A stretch of 64,000 nucleotides of DNA. Origin: Vibrio xiamenensis. GTDB lineage: Bacteria; Pseudomonadota; Gammaproteobacteria; Enterobacterales; Vibrionaceae. Location: assembly GCF_900100015.1 (NCBI RefSeq), contig NZ_FNDD01000008.1, forward strand, positions 62,001 to 126,000. The letters run 5' to 3'. The notes under the pieces were generated by a model that was not told the origin of the DNA, did not search any database, and worked only from the letters and a program-made list of their open reading frames with translations. The position numbers were made by a program, and so were the translations under genes. This document shows positions 8,916 through 18,685 of this stretch, piece by piece; position 1 is the stretch's first letter; each line of letters opens with the position of its first letter.

Positions 8916-9914
8916 TTAACCTCTATCTGCCAGTTGTTTTACTAATTCAAACGCTTTTCCAGACTGCATGACATCGAGAGCTTTGTGGGTATTGGCTTTG
9001 AGATCTTCGTGACCGAATAAGCGCATCAGCAGCGCAACATTGACTGCCACTGCGCTGGTCTGAGCTTGAGTCCCTTTTCCGGTAAGAATGTCGGTGATGA
9101 TCGCCTTGTTTTCATCCGGCGTACCACCTTTAATCGCATCCAATGCGTAGCAATCGACGCCAAAGTCTTCTGGTTTTAGCGTGTACTCTACAATAGCGCC
9201 GTCACGAATTTCCGCAACTTGAGTTTCACCATGAATCGCCACTTCATCCAAGCCGCTACCGTGAATCACAGCAGCACGTTTCATACCTAGCTTGAGCATG
9301 GTCTCTGCAATTGGGCGAATCAACTCTGGCGCATAAACGCCCATCAACTCAATGTTTGGACGTGCTGGGTTAATCAAAGGACCAAGAATATTGAAAATCG
9401 TGCGTGTTTTTAATGTCTGACGCACTGGCATGGCGTGGCGAAAACCGCCGTGGTATTGCGGGGCAAACAAAAAGGCGACGCCCAGTTCATCGATCGCTTT
9501 ACGAGTGTCATCGGCGCTCATCGCCAAGTTGATGCCAAATGAATCAAGTAAGTCCGATGAACCTGATTTACTCGATACGCTGCGGTTGCCGTGTTTGGCG
9601 ACTTTCAAACCGCACGCTGCGGCAACAAACGCAGCGGTGGTGGAGATGTTAATTGTGTCATGACCGTCACCGCCAGTGCCGACGATATCGGCAAAGTCAT
9701 AATCTGGGCGTGGAAATGGGCTGGCGTTCTTCACCAAAGCGCTTACCGCGCCCGCGATTTCATCGGGGGTTTCGCCTTTGATTTTAAGAGCCGTTAACGC
9801 CGCCGCCATCAAAATTGGGTCAAGGTCGCCACGAATGATTTCATCAAACAGCTGGTGGCTTTCTTGTTCATTAAGTGCTTGCTGGCGGTACAATTTGTCG
9901 ATGATTTTTTCCAT
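8916..9914 (-). CDS. trpD: Anthranilate phosphoribosyltransferase
   Basis: Transfers the phosphoribosyl group of PRPP to anthranilate, the second committed step of tryptophan synthesis. The 332-residue protein shows the PRPP-binding GTGGDGHDTINIST motif (about residues 80-93), KHGNRSVSSKSGSSDLLDS, and the anthranilate-site segment RHAMPVRQTLKTRTIFNILGP. Unlike E. coli, where trpG and trpD are fused, trpG is a separate gene here, 25 bases upstream. That is the usual Vibrio arrangement. Confidence 0.98.
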   Translation of the reverse strand: MEKIIDKLYRQQALNEQESHQLFDEIIRGDLDPILMAAALTALKIKGETPDEIAGAVSALVKNASPFPRPDYDFADIVGTGGDGHDTINISTTAAFVAAACGLKVAKHGNRSVSSKSGSSDLLDSFGINLAMSADDTRKAIDELGVAFLFAPQYHGGFRHAMPVRQTLKTRTIFNILGPLINPARPNIELMGVYAPELIRPIAETMLKLGMKRAAVIHGSGLDEVAIHGETQVAEIRDGAIVEYTLKPEDFGVDCYALDAIKGGTPDENKAIITDILTGKGTQAQTSAVAVNVALLMRLFGHEDLKANTHKALDVMQSGKAFELVKQLADRG

Positions 9915-9939
9915 GATTCTATCCTTATAATTCCGTTTA

Positions 9940-10530
9940 TTAGGCGGTTTGTGCCTGCAAAGCCCAGTCGATGGCGTTAGTGAGAAGCTGCGCGCCGTAG
10001 GTGGTCATGATTGATTCTGGGTGAAACTGAAAACCGCACACTCGGTCTTGCTCATTAACCACTGACATTACTAAACCGTCAACTTCGGCGGTGACAGCCA
10101 GTGTGTCTGGTACATCAACCGCCACCAAAGAGTGGTAACGGGCAATCGCCATCGGTGATGGCAGACCTTGATAGATTGGGTGTGCTTGATGCGCCATCAT
10201 TGAAACCTTACCGTGAACAATGTCACCTGCGCCAGCGACTTTACCACCGTAAGCTTCGACAATCGCTTGATGGCCCAAACAAATCCCCAGAATCGGCACT
10301 TTGCCTTTCATGGTTTGCAGCAGCGTTGGCATACAGCCGGCTTCGCTTGGCTCACCTGGCCCAGGTGAAAGCACCAGTAGCGGGTTATCCAAATCAGCGA
10401 TCGCATGCTGAATAGTTTCTGCACTGATACTGTTACGATAAATTTTCACTTGGTGACCGAGCGAACGGAACTGATCGACCAGGTTGTAAGTAAATGAATC
10501 GAAGTTGTCGATAAATACGATGTTAGCCAT
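9940..10530 (-). CDS. trpG: Anthranilate synthase glutamine amidotransferase component
   Basis: Class I glutamine amidotransferase that supplies ammonia to TrpE for anthranilate formation. The protein has 196 residues, with nucleophile Cys84 in ILGICLGHQ and the His-Glu pair in GFQFHPESIMT. The reading frame is open to 10662, but the extra 44 residues overlap trpE and are not conserved-looking. ATG 10530 (MANIVFIDNFDSF) has an AAGGAA ribosome site and starts 10 bases after the trpE stop. Confidence 0.97.
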   Translation of the reverse strand: MANIVFIDNFDSFTYNLVDQFRSLGHQVKIYRNSISAETIQHAIADLDNPLLVLSPGPGEPSEAGCMPTLLQTMKGKVPILGICLGHQAIVEAYGGKVAGAGDIVHGKVSMMAHQAHPIYQGLPSPMAIARYHSLVAVDVPDTLAVTAEVDGLVMSVVNEQDRVCGFQFHPESIMTTYGAQLLTNAIDWALQAQTA

Positions 10531-10540
10531 GATGAGTTCC

Positions 10541-12106
10541 TTACGCCTGATGAGCTGCCAAAATGGCAGAGATAACTGCTTGTGCCTTGCCGCGAGTCTC
10601 ATCGGCTTCCGCTTGCGGGTCGGAATCAAACACCACGCCAGCGCCAGCTTGAACGTGTGCAATTTGATTTTCCACGTAGGCTGAGCGAATCACGATACAG
10701 GTATCTAAAGTGCCTTCACCGGTCAAGTAACCGACCGCACCACCGTAGCTACCACGACGAGTTTTTTCGACATCGCGAATCAGCTGCATTGCACGAATTT
10801 TTGGTGCGCCGGTTAAGGTGCCCATGTTCATGCACGCTTGGTAGGCGTGAAGCGCATCGAGATCTGAACGCAATTGGCCAACCACGCGAGATACCAAGTG
10901 CATCACATGGCTGTAACGGTCAACTTTAAGCAAATCTGCCACGTGGCGAGACCCAGGCTCGGCAATGCGTGCCACATCGTTACGTGCTAGGTCGACCAAC
11001 ATCATGTGCTCGGCGTTCTCTTTTTTATCGCCGCGCAGTTCCAACTCAATGCGGCTATCAAGGTCAAAATCGATGCTGCCATCGTGCTTTTTACCACGGC
11101 GACGGGTACCGGCAATTGGGTAGATTTCGATTTGATTGGTATTGGTTGCGTATTTCAGCGCGCTTTCAGGAGAGGCTCCAAACAGAGTGAAAAACTCATC
11201 TTGGAGATAGAACATGTATGGGCTTGGGTTGCTTTGCTTAAGCTGCTGGTATGCCACCAACGGCGATGGGCAAGGCAGAGTAAAGCGGCGTGATGGTACC
11301 ACTTGGAAAATATCACCTTTGACGACGTACTGTTTCAAATCGCTGACGATATCGCAAAAATCGGCATCAGAAATATTGGTTTGCAGTTCAACATTGGCAA
11401 GTTTTTGCGCGGGTGGAATCTCATTCGGTGCGGCGCACAGGGTTTCGATCTCTTTTACGCGCGCTGCCAATTGCGCTTTGGTTTTGTCGCTATGGGCAAA
11501 CAGCGTCGCTTGTACGTCACAGCGCTGAGTTTGATGATCAACAATGAGCAAGGTTTCGGCAACGTAAAACACGTAGTCAGGGCAGGCGTTATCACTGCTC
11601 GCCTCGCCAAGCGGTTCAAAGTTGGCAACCATGTCGTAGGCGAACAAGCCACCTAAAAATACCGCGTGTTCTTCTAATCCGTCTAAATCAAAGCTGTGCT
11701 GAACCAAGCGCAGAGCATCAAAGGATGACGCTTCACGCAGACGGCTGTCTTCATCGACGCTGCGATCAGGTGCTGGAAAGGTTAACGTTAAGGTTGCGTC
11801 TTGATACTCGGTTTTAACAGCAGAGGTAATGTTGCGCTGCAAGGTATCAAGCAACTGGCGGCCGTTATCGGTCAGCGCCGTCAAGGTGACAACATCGCCG
11901 TAGCAGACGATACGTACTGCTGCGTCAACGATCATCAAGCTCTTTAAGTTCTGTTTTGAGTCAATTTCTGCTGATTCAAGTAGCAGGCAATCGGTTTTGT
12001 TTTCACACAGGGTATGAAACAGGTGTGTTGGGTCAGATGCGTAAGGGACAACGCTGTGCAGCAGTTCAATGCTATCGCGATGTTTGATTTCAATGGCCTT
12101 ATTCAC
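10541..12106 (-). CDS. trpE: Anthranilate synthase component I
   Basis: Converts chorismate plus ammonia (from TrpG) to anthranilate, the first step of tryptophan synthesis and the point of tryptophan feedback inhibition. The protein has 521 residues. The N-terminal LLLESAE segment matches the tryptophan-binding LLES motif. The C-terminal chorismate-binding domain has IAGTRRRG, where the Ala in PIAGT distinguishes TrpE from PabB (PIKGT), and GTLTGAPKIRAMQ. The start is GTG at 12106 directly after AAGGAGGT. It is the first structural gene of the operon, preceded by the leader and attenuator. Confidence 0.98.
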   Translation of the reverse strand: MNKAIEIKHRDSIELLHSVVPYASDPTHLFHTLCENKTDCLLLESAEIDSKQNLKSLMIVDAAVRIVCYGDVVTLTALTDNGRQLLDTLQRNITSAVKTEYQDATLTLTFPAPDRSVDEDSRLREASSFDALRLVQHSFDLDGLEEHAVFLGGLFAYDMVANFEPLGEASSDNACPDYVFYVAETLLIVDHQTQRCDVQATLFAHSDKTKAQLAARVKEIETLCAAPNEIPPAQKLANVELQTNISDADFCDIVSDLKQYVVKGDIFQVVPSRRFTLPCPSPLVAYQQLKQSNPSPYMFYLQDEFFTLFGASPESALKYATNTNQIEIYPIAGTRRRGKKHDGSIDFDLDSRIELELRGDKKENAEHMMLVDLARNDVARIAEPGSRHVADLLKVDRYSHVMHLVSRVVGQLRSDLDALHAYQACMNMGTLTGAPKIRAMQLIRDVEKTRRGSYGGAVGYLTGEGTLDTCIVIRSAYVENQIAHVQAGAGVVFDSDPQAEADETRGKAQAVISAILAAHQA

Positions 12107-12217
12107 AAGACCTCCTTCTCAATAATTCTTATGGTCACATGGTTGCATAAAGTGATGGGTTTCCCAATCTTAAATCACGTCTAAATTCTGATACTTATGC
12201 AAGTGTGTAGAAACAAA

Positions 12218-12242
12218 AAAGCCCGCTGAGTGAGCGGGCTTT
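12218..12242 (-). terminator. trp attenuator (terminator hairpin)
   Basis: Arms AAAGCCCGCT / AGCGGGCTTT around a five-base loop, followed on the minus strand by TTTTTTGTTT. It lies between the trp leader peptide and trpE, where the classic enteric attenuator sits. The segment GTGGGCT (12274-12280 on the minus strand), overlapping the last Trp codons of the leader, is complementary to AGCCCGC in the upstream arm of this hairpin and could form the antiterminator. Confidence 0.9.
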
Positions 12243-12258
12243 GCAATGGCGTGTCGTT

Positions 12259-12369
12259 TTAACAGCGCAGGTCAGCCCACCAAGAACCAGTCCAAGTGCG
12301 CCACCAAGCCAAATCTGCTGCGGATTTAACGAGTTTCGCTTTTTGCTTTTGGTTAAATTCTTGTAACAT
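12259..12369 (-). CDS. trpL: trp operon leader peptide (5 Trp in 36 residues)
   Basis: Short open frame from ATG 12369 (MLQEFNQKQKAK...) ending in ...WWADLRC. Five tryptophans fall within ten residues as WW, W and WW (residues 22-31). It is too short for standard gene callers. An AGGGT ribosome site precedes the ATG. When charged tRNA-Trp is scarce the ribosome should stall in the Trp run, favour the antiterminator and allow transcription into trpE. The sequence resembles the leader peptide I recall from other Vibrio. Confidence 0.93.
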   Translation of the reverse strand: MLQEFNQKQKAKLVKSAADLAWWRTWTGSWWADLRC

Positions 12370-12401
12370 GGTAGACCCTAGTTTCGATGAATCGTATTTG
12401 T

Positions 12402-12419
12402 GTACTAGTTAACTAGTTC
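12402..12419. promoter_or_regulatory. TrpR operator
   Basis: GTACTAGTTAACTAGTTC is nearly identical to the E. coli trp operator core (CTAGTTAACTAG, fully palindromic). It overlaps the -10 region of the trp promoter, so TrpR-tryptophan would block RNA polymerase. The trpR gene itself is not in the window. Confidence 0.92.
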
Positions 12420-12435
12420 AAGGCCGTGAAGTCAA
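12407..12435 (-). promoter_or_regulatory. trp operon promoter
   Basis: Minus strand: -35 TTGACT (12430-12435), a 17-base spacer, -10 TTAACT (12407-12412). The -10 lies inside the TrpR operator, exactly as in the E. coli trp promoter. Confidence 0.9.
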
Positions 12436-12468
12436 GCTCTAAAACAAAAACTTGATATAAAAATTTGC

Positions 12469-13317
12469 ATGAGAATAGATTTACACAGCCACACCACATC
12501 TTCTGATGGTCGATTAACCCCTCAACAGTTAATCGATCGCGCCATGGATTTCGATATTGATGTGTTGGCCATCACCGATCACGACAATGTCGATGCGTTG
12601 GCAAGCGCCAGAGCGTATATCGCCGACCAGCAGTTACCGTTGCAGTTAATCAGCGGTATTGAAGTATCAACGGTATGGCAAAACAAAGACATTCATATTG
12701 TCGGCCTGAATATTGATGAGAACGCGACGGCGCTGCAGCAGTTGATTGAACGCCAACGCAATCATCGCCAAGTGCGCGCCGAGTTAATTGCCCAGCGTCT
12801 ACAAAAGGTGACGCGCGAAGGGGTATTGGAAGAGGTGCGCTTGCTTGCTGGGGATGCGCCGATTACACGTGCCCATTTTGCCAAATGGCTGGTGGATAAC
12901 GAGTACGCCAAAACCATGCAGCAAGTGTTCAAGAAATACTTAACGCGTAATAACCCAGGTTACGTGCCGCCGAATTGGTGTTCAATGCAAGAAGCCGTAG
13001 AGGCGATTCATCAAGCTGGCGGCCAAGCGGTGTTAGCCCATCCAGGGCGATATAATTTAACCGCTAAGTGGTTGAAACGTTTGATCAGCGCTTTTGTTGA
13101 TGCGGGCGGCGATGCGATGGAAGTGGCACAGCCGCAACAAGGTCAACAAGAAAGGCGCAACCTTGCCGATTATGCTATACAATACAAACTATTAGCGTCT
13201 CAAGGCAGTGATTTTCATTATCCTTCACCCTGGATGGAGCTCGGGCGAAATCTATGGTTGCCTGCAGGAGTGGAACCGGTTTGGAAAGATTGGAGCCTCA
13301 AACCTTCCGATTCATAA
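12469..13317 (+). CDS. rnm: RNase AM / TrpH, PHP-domain 5'-3' exoribonuclease
   Basis: PHP-fold metal-dependent phosphoesterase of 282 residues. In E. coli the family member (YciV/TrpH, RNase AM) trims 5' ends of rRNA precursors and degrades 3',5'-bisphosphate nucleotides. Metal-binding motifs are visible: the N-terminal [11 protein letters not shown], then ITDHDN, GIEVST, and further histidines in [10 protein letters not shown] and [10 protein letters not shown]. It is divergently transcribed from the trp operon with the start only ~34 bases beyond the trp -35, so the two promoters may interact. This trp-adjacent location is where the name TrpH comes from. The ribosome site is weak. Confidence 0.93.
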   Translation: MRIDLHSHTTSSDGRLTPQQLIDRAMDFDIDVLAITDHDNVDALASARAYIADQQLPLQLISGIEVSTVWQNKDIHIVGLNIDENATALQQLIERQRNHRQVRAELIAQRLQKVTREGVLEEVRLLAGDAPITRAHFAKWLVDNEYAKTMQQVFKKYLTRNNPGYVPPNWCSMQEAVEAIHQAGGQAVLAHPGRYNLTAKWLKRLISAFVDAGGDAMEVAQPQQGQQERRNLADYAIQYKLLASQGSDFHYPSPWMELGRNLWLPAGVEPVWKDWSLKPSDS

Positions 13318-13377
13318 CCTGCTGTGAGCGCAGTTTACCCATCTTAGAGTCGCGAGACTCAAAAACGAGGAATTACC

Positions 13378-13998
13378 ATGAGCCAGTTTTTTTATGTGCA
13401 TCCTGAAAACCCACAGGCTCGATTGATCAACCAAGCGGTCGCGATCATTCGTAATGGAGGCGTTGTCGTTTACCCAACCGATTCCGGTTATGCACTGGGC
13501 TGTCAGTTGGAAAATAAACACGCATTAGAGCGCATTTGCCAGATTCGCCGTTTAGACGAAAAACACAATTTTACGTTGCTATGTCGTGATTTGTCAGAGT
13601 TGTCGTTGTATGCGCGCGTAGACAACAGTGCTTTTCGTTTGTTGAAAAACCACACGCCGGGCGCTTATACCTTTATCTTTAAAGGGACGAAAGAGGTGCC
13701 GCGCCGCTTGATGAACGCGAAGCGCAAAACCATCGGTATTCGCGTCCCGGATAACCGCATTGCGCTTGATTTGCTCGAAGCTCTCGGTGAGCCAATGATG
13801 TCTACCTCATTGATTTTACCGGGCAGTGAAGTGACTGAGTCGGATCCAGAAGAAATCCGCGATAAATTGGAACACGTTGTCGATGTGATTCTAAGCGGCG
13901 GTTACCTTGGTGAACAGCCAACCACAGTGGTGGATTTTAGCGACGGTGAACCTGTCGTTTCACGCGTCGGTTCTGGCGATCCAAGCGTATTTGAATAG
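13378..13998 (+). CDS. yciO: YciO, Sua5/YciO/YrdC-family protein
   Basis: Protein of 206 residues with the Sua5/YrdC fold, the family of threonylcarbamoyl-AMP synthases used for t6A tRNA modification. YciO paralogues are separate from TsaC, and their cellular role is less settled. Visible motifs are the nucleotide/threonine-binding VYPTDSGYALGC, the KRKTIGIRVPDN strand, and TTVVDFSDGEPVVSRVGSG near the end. A GAGGAATTACC ribosome site precedes ATG 13378. It lies between trpH and rluB, the same neighbourhood as E. coli yciV-yciO-rluB. Confidence 0.92.
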   Translation: MSQFFYVHPENPQARLINQAVAIIRNGGVVVYPTDSGYALGCQLENKHALERICQIRRLDEKHNFTLLCRDLSELSLYARVDNSAFRLLKNHTPGAYTFIFKGTKEVPRRLMNAKRKTIGIRVPDNRIALDLLEALGEPMMSTSLILPGSEVTESDPEEIRDKLEHVVDVILSGGYLGEQPTTVVDFSDGEPVVSRVGSGDPSVFE

Positions 13999-14130
13999 CT
14001 GAAATTTGGTGCTTTTGAGCTAAGAATTTGGCATACTGTGCGGCTGCGAAATTGCAGTCGCATATCAAACGCCCAAATTTAGGCATGCAACGACGTCTGA
14101 GAAGACGACATACAGGTAAATAGTAAATCG

Positions 14131-15024
14131 ATGAACGAAAAATTACAGAAGGTATTAGCACGAGCAGGTCACGGTTCTCGTCGTGAACTGGAAGCTCTTA
14201 TCAAAGCCGGACGCGTCAGCGTCAATGGTGTAGTGGCTAAACTTGGTGAACGCTTAGAAGATGAAAACGCCGTCGTGCGTATTGACGGACATACCGTGTC
14301 TGCCAAAGCGCAAAACGATGTGATCTGCCGAGTTTTGGCATACTACAAGCCAGAAGGCGAGCTATGTACCCGCCACGACCCAGAAGGTCGTCGAACTGTT
14401 TTTGACCGTCTGCCGAAAATCAAAGGTTCTCGTTGGATTTCGGTAGGGCGCCTTGACGCCAACACCTCGGGTTTGCTGCTGTTTACGACCGACGGTGAAT
14501 TGGCTAACCGCCTGATGCACCCAAGCCGCCAAGTAGAACGTGAATATCTGGTTCGTGTTTTTGGCGAAGTGAATGAACAGAAAGTACGTAACTTAGTAAA
14601 AGGTGTTGAACTTGAAGATGGCATGGCGCGTTTTGAAGACGTCGTTTATGCTGGTGGTGAAGGTATGAACCACACCTTTTACGTGGTGATTAACGAAGGT
14701 CGTAACCGTGAGGTTCGTCGTTTGTGGGAATCGCAAGAGTGTACGGTAAGCCGTTTGAAACGTGTGCGTTACGGGGATATTTTCCTCGATAAGAAACTGC
14801 CACGTGGCGGTTGGATGGAACTCAACCTCAAAGACGTTAACTACTTGCGTGATTTGGTTGAACTGCGTCCTGAGAAAGAGACCTTACTTGACGTGAATGC
14901 CGCCAATACGTCACGTAAACGTGAACGTTCAAAGAGTCAGAAGATTCGCCGTGCAGTGAAGCGTCACGAAGAGCGCATCACCAATCCGCCAAAAGGTCGT
15001 GCCGGCGCCAAACGTCGCCGTTAA
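14131..15024 (+). CDS. rluB: 23S rRNA pseudouridine(2605) synthase RluB
   Basis: Pseudouridine synthase acting on 23S rRNA in the peptidyl-transferase region. It has 297 residues: an S4 RNA-binding domain (residues ~1-60, [24 protein letters not shown]), then the RsuA-family catalytic domain with the nucleophile Asp in [26 protein letters not shown]. The lysine/arginine-rich tail ([21 protein letters not shown]) probably binds RNA. It is closest to RluB because of this tail and length; RluE and RluF are the alternatives. A terminator follows. Confidence 0.93.
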   Translation: MNEKLQKVLARAGHGSRRELEALIKAGRVSVNGVVAKLGERLEDENAVVRIDGHTVSAKAQNDVICRVLAYYKPEGELCTRHDPEGRRTVFDRLPKIKGSRWISVGRLDANTSGLLLFTTDGELANRLMHPSRQVEREYLVRVFGEVNEQKVRNLVKGVELEDGMARFEDVVYAGGEGMNHTFYVVINEGRNREVRRLWESQECTVSRLKRVRYGDIFLDKKLPRGGWMELNLKDVNYLRDLVELRPEKETLLDVNAANTSRKRERSKSQKIRRAVKRHEERITNPPKGRAGAKRRR

Positions 15025-15079
15025 CCTCTTAACCTCGAGGTTTTTGGTTACTCACCAATAGCAAAACCGTATCAAATAA

Positions 15080-15106
15080 AAAAGCCCGCTCGTTGAGCGG
15101 GCTTTT
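15080..15106. terminator. Bidirectional terminator between rluB and cydC
   Basis: Arms AAAAGCCCGCTC / GAGCGGGCTTTT around GTT, with T runs in both directions. It serves converging rluB (plus) and cydC (minus). Confidence 0.87.
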
Positions 15107-15118
15107 TGTGTTAGGCGC

Positions 15119-16843
15119 TTAAACCAGAGTCTGAGTTAGCTCAAAGTAGCGACCGCGCTGCTCGGTCAACTGTTGATGGGAACCAAACTCGACAATCTCA
15201 CCTTGCTCAATCAGACAAATCGCATCCATTTTTTCCAGATTGACCAAGCGGTGAGTGATAAACAGCACTGTCTTACCGACAAAATGCTGCTCAAACAAGG
15301 CCATAATTTGCTGCTCAGTCTGTTTATCCAAACCTTCAGTTGGTTCATCTAGCAGCAGGATAGGGGCATTGTGAAGCAGCGCGCGAGCAATTCCGATACG
15401 GCGCTTTTCACCGCCGGAAAGCTGACGACCGCCATCGCCAAGCCACGTATCTAAGCCAGGCTTATCGAGCAGCTTTTCAAGGCCAACGCTGGCAAGCACT
15501 TCGCTTAAGGTATCATCGCTGGCATCTGGGCGAGCCATCAGCAGGTTATCGCGCAAGCTGCCGTTAAGAATGTCGACTCGTTGGCTGACCACACTGATAG
15601 CTTGACGCAACTGGCTTTCACTCCACTCGGTTAATGGCTTGCCAGCAATTCGAATTTGGCCTTGCTGCGGGTCCCAGTAGCGGGTCAATAGCTGCATGAG
15701 CGTCGATTTACCAGAGCCAGTTTGACCCAAGATAGCAACTTGCTGTTTTGGCGCAATGGCAAGGTCAATATTGGTTAATACTGGTGCGCTTTCGTCGCTG
15801 TAAGCAAATTCAACTTGCTCAAATTCAATCGAGTATTCACCGCTGTGCTCGGTTGGTGTTTGACTAAAACGCACGTCTGGCTCAGACAAAATGACTTCGT
15901 TTAAGCGTCTTGCTGAGGTAAGCGTTTGACCTAAATACTGGAACGCGCCAGCAATTGGCATTAAGAGTTCAAAGCTTGCCATGGTAGCAAACGCCATCAT
16001 CGCAATGAATGGATCTGGCGGATGACCGCCAACGCCATCGGCAGACAACCACATAATTAAAGCCAACGTCCATCCGTTCACCAGCAGCAGTAGCGCTTGA
16101 GCGAGGCCGCCGAAGTGAGCGTTGACGTATTGGTTTTGCAGCAGTTTGTCTTGGGCGGCAAAAATGGCATCACGATAGCCTTTTTCTGCGCCAAATAGAG
16201 TCAGTTCCGTGTGGCCTTGCAGCCAATCCAAAGTCGTAATACGAAATTGCGCTTTGTTTTGTGTCAGGTCATGACCGTTACGTTTGCCAAGTTTGTAGAA
16301 CAAAACCGGCCAGCTTAGCAGCATCAGCAGCAAAATGCCGCCAAGGGTTAAGCCAAGCGTCATGTCAAACCAACATACGAATACCGTCAGGCCGACAATT
16401 CCAAACGCACCGACGATAATTGGGCTAATCAGACGCAGATAGACATGGTCCATCGCATCGATGTCGGCGATTAATCGGTTGAGTAAATCGGCGTCACGAA
16501 TGCCGGAAACGCGGCCCGGGATCAGCGGCGCCAATTTAGAAAAGAAGAAAATGCGCAGGTCGGTTAATAGCTTGAAGGTCGCGTTGTGGCTGACAACGCG
16601 CTCGCCCCAACGTCCTGCGGTGCGACCAATCGCGAATCCACGAACAAACGCGCCTGGCAGCATGTAGTTGAAGGTTTCCCGTGCGATGGTTAACGCAGCA
16701 ACGGCTGAAGCAGACAAAAACCATCCGGAAAGCGTCAGTAGCCCGATGGAGGCAAACAGAGTTGCTAAGGCGAGCACCATGCCCAGAGTCAAACCAAACC
16801 AATGTTTTCGATACAGTTTTAAGTAAGGGAGTAAATCACGCAT
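15119..16843 (-). CDS. cydC: CydC subunit of the CydDC ABC exporter for cytochrome bd assembly
   Basis: Half-transporter (574 residues) with an N-terminal six-helix membrane domain (~1-300) and a C-terminal ATPase. The ATPase motifs are Walker A GQTGSGKST, signature LSGGEKRR, Walker B APILLLDEPTEGLD and the switch His in FITHRL. With CydD it forms a heterodimer needed to mature cytochrome bd oxidase. The reported substrates are reduced thiols or heme, and the sequence does not decide between them. Its start overlaps the end of cydD by 8 bases, so the two are co-translated. Confidence 0.95.
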   Translation of the reverse strand: MRDLLPYLKLYRKHWFGLTLGMVLALATLFASIGLLTLSGWFLSASAVAALTIARETFNYMLPGAFVRGFAIGRTAGRWGERVVSHNATFKLLTDLRIFFFSKLAPLIPGRVSGIRDADLLNRLIADIDAMDHVYLRLISPIIVGAFGIVGLTVFVCWFDMTLGLTLGGILLLMLLSWPVLFYKLGKRNGHDLTQNKAQFRITTLDWLQGHTELTLFGAEKGYRDAIFAAQDKLLQNQYVNAHFGGLAQALLLLVNGWTLALIMWLSADGVGGHPPDPFIAMMAFATMASFELLMPIAGAFQYLGQTLTSARRLNEVILSEPDVRFSQTPTEHSGEYSIEFEQVEFAYSDESAPVLTNIDLAIAPKQQVAILGQTGSGKSTLMQLLTRYWDPQQGQIRIAGKPLTEWSESQLRQAISVVSQRVDILNGSLRDNLLMARPDASDDTLSEVLASVGLEKLLDKPGLDTWLGDGGRQLSGGEKRRIGIARALLHNAPILLLDEPTEGLDKQTEQQIMALFEQHFVGKTVLFITHRLVNLEKMDAICLIEQGEIVEFGSHQQLTEQRGRYFELTQTLV

Positions 16844-18629
16844 CTAAGTTCCCCTTATCCGCTTGGTTACTATGTGCTTGCAGCATGGTCTGGAACAGGC
16901 CTTGCTGAGTGCTTAAAGTGGCAAAATCACCGCTTTGCGCAATGGTCCCGTTTTGCATCACCAGTATTTGCGCCACGTCTTTGAGCGGATTGAGTTGGTG
17001 AGTCACCATCAATGCCGTGCGATGTTGAATTTGCTGTTCAAGACCTTGCATGACAAGGCGCTCGCTGCGTGCATCCAAACTTGCGGTCGGCTCATCAAGC
17101 AGCCAAAATGCGCCGTTTTGCAACATCGCGCGCGCGAGCGCTAAACGCTGTGCTTGACCGACCGACAAACCGCCTGAGCGGTCGGTGATCGGATAATCAA
17201 GCCCTTGCTTATGCACAAATTCGGCAGCAAAAGAGCGCTCAAGCACTTGCTCGATGGCTGCGTCGTCAATGTCATTTTTGCCAAGCGTAATATTATCGCG
17301 AATGGTGCCGTGAAGAAGCAGCGGGTTTTGTCCCACCCAACTGATGTGGCTGCGCCAATCGTCAAGGTCGAGATCGCTGCGTTCAATACCGTTGATTTTG
17401 AGAGAGCCTTGATAGGGTAAGAAGCCAAGAATCGCGTTGATAAGGCTGGTTTTACCTGCGCCACTTGGGCCAACAAGGGCAGTGGTTTGACCGCTGTCTA
17501 AGCAAAATGACAGTGGACCGGCCAGTTTATCGCCTTCAGGGCTAAGTACCACAAGGTCGCTTGCTTCAATTGATACACCGCGGGAAGCGGCGTTTTGAAG
17601 GTCAAGCGTCTCGCGACCTGAGCGGACTTTACTGACGTCGAGATCGAGGAATTCAACGATGCTCTCTGCTGAGCCGATAGCTTGCTGTTTGGCATGATAG
17701 AAAGTGCCAAGATCACGCAGTGGCTGATAAAACTCAGGTGCCAAAATTAGAATAAACAGCCCAGAGAACAAAGTGACGCTGGTACCGTAATAGCCAAAGT
17801 CCAGTTCACCAATAAAACTAAAGCCGAAGTAAACCGCCGTGATAGCAATGGAGATCGAGGTGAAAAACTCCAATACCGCAGAGGACAAAAATGCAATACG
17901 TAGCACGTCCATGGTGCGTTTACGAAACACCTCTGACGCGCTTTTCATCACTTCAGTTTCCGCTTTAGTGCGATCAAATAGGCGAATGGTGGTCATGGAT
18001 TGCAAGCGATCATAGAAATGGCCGGAGAGACGTTGCAGCGCTTTGAAGTTTTTCTTGTTGGCTTCGGCGGCGCGAATGCCGACAAACGCCATAAACATTG
18101 GAACCAAAGGTGCGGTGATTAGGAAAATCAATCCAGCAGCCCAGTTTACGGGAAACACGACGACTAAAATAACGAAGGGAATCAGTACTGACAGTGACAT
18201 TTGCGGTAAATACTTAGCGAAGAAATCGTGCATCTCTTCAACTTGTTCAAGCAGTAACGTTGCCCAAGCGCCCGCAGGTTTGCCTTTAATATAGGCCGGA
18301 CCAAGTTCGCGAAGCTTTTCGAGAATCTGGCGGCGAATATATACGCGAATCTCTTTGCCACAGTGGAATCCGGCGATTTCTCGTCCCCATGAGCACAGGG
18401 CGCGCGCCAGAATGATAGCAAGTAGACCGTAAAATTGAGGAAGTAATTGGTACTTATCGACGTGCTCAATGATCAGTTGGTGAAGAATTGAAGCAAGCAG
18501 AGCGGCTTGTCCAAGTAAGAATAAGCTTGATAAAACTCCTAAGCCAATCGTGAGCATGAGCCAGCGTTTTGCTAGCGTGCTCTGTTGCTTAAGCCAGAGA
18601 TTCAAGCTTTTGCGTCTATTTTTATCCAT
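16836..18629 (-). CDS. cydD: CydD subunit of the CydDC ABC exporter
   Basis: Partner half-transporter of 597 residues. Membrane domain ~20-330, with the CydD-typical segments AGFHCGKEIRVYIRRQIL and KGKPAGAWATLLLEQVEEMHDFFAKYLPQ (given here only as recognisable stretches). The ATPase has Walker A GPSGAGKTS, signature LSVGQAQR (Gly-Gly replaced by Val-Gly) and Walker B FWLLDEPTASLD. First gene of a cydD-cydC unit transcribed leftward. The trxB terminator separates it from trxB upstream. Confidence 0.95.
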   Translation of the reverse strand: MDKNRRKSLNLWLKQQSTLAKRWLMLTIGLGVLSSLFLLGQAALLASILHQLIIEHVDKYQLLPQFYGLLAIILARALCSWGREIAGFHCGKEIRVYIRRQILEKLRELGPAYIKGKPAGAWATLLLEQVEEMHDFFAKYLPQMSLSVLIPFVILVVVFPVNWAAGLIFLITAPLVPMFMAFVGIRAAEANKKNFKALQRLSGHFYDRLQSMTTIRLFDRTKAETEVMKSASEVFRKRTMDVLRIAFLSSAVLEFFTSISIAITAVYFGFSFIGELDFGYYGTSVTLFSGLFILILAPEFYQPLRDLGTFYHAKQQAIGSAESIVEFLDLDVSKVRSGRETLDLQNAASRGVSIEASDLVVLSPEGDKLAGPLSFCLDSGQTTALVGPSGAGKTSLINAILGFLPYQGSLKINGIERSDLDLDDWRSHISWVGQNPLLLHGTIRDNITLGKNDIDDAAIEQVLERSFAAEFVHKQGLDYPITDRSGGLSVGQAQRLALARAMLQNGAFWLLDEPTASLDARSERLVMQGLEQQIQHRTALMVTHQLNPLKDVAQILVMQNGTIAQSGDFATLSTQQGLFQTMLQAHSNQADKGNLDA

Positions 18630-18685
18630 TATGAAGGCTTATTGATAATTGTTATGGCTGATGAGCGAGGCATTATACAAAAGAA

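Noticed and set aside
9940..10662. Longer trpG frame of 240 residues
   Set aside because: The first 44 residues overlap trpE and do not resemble the family; a good ribosome site precedes the shorter start at 10530.
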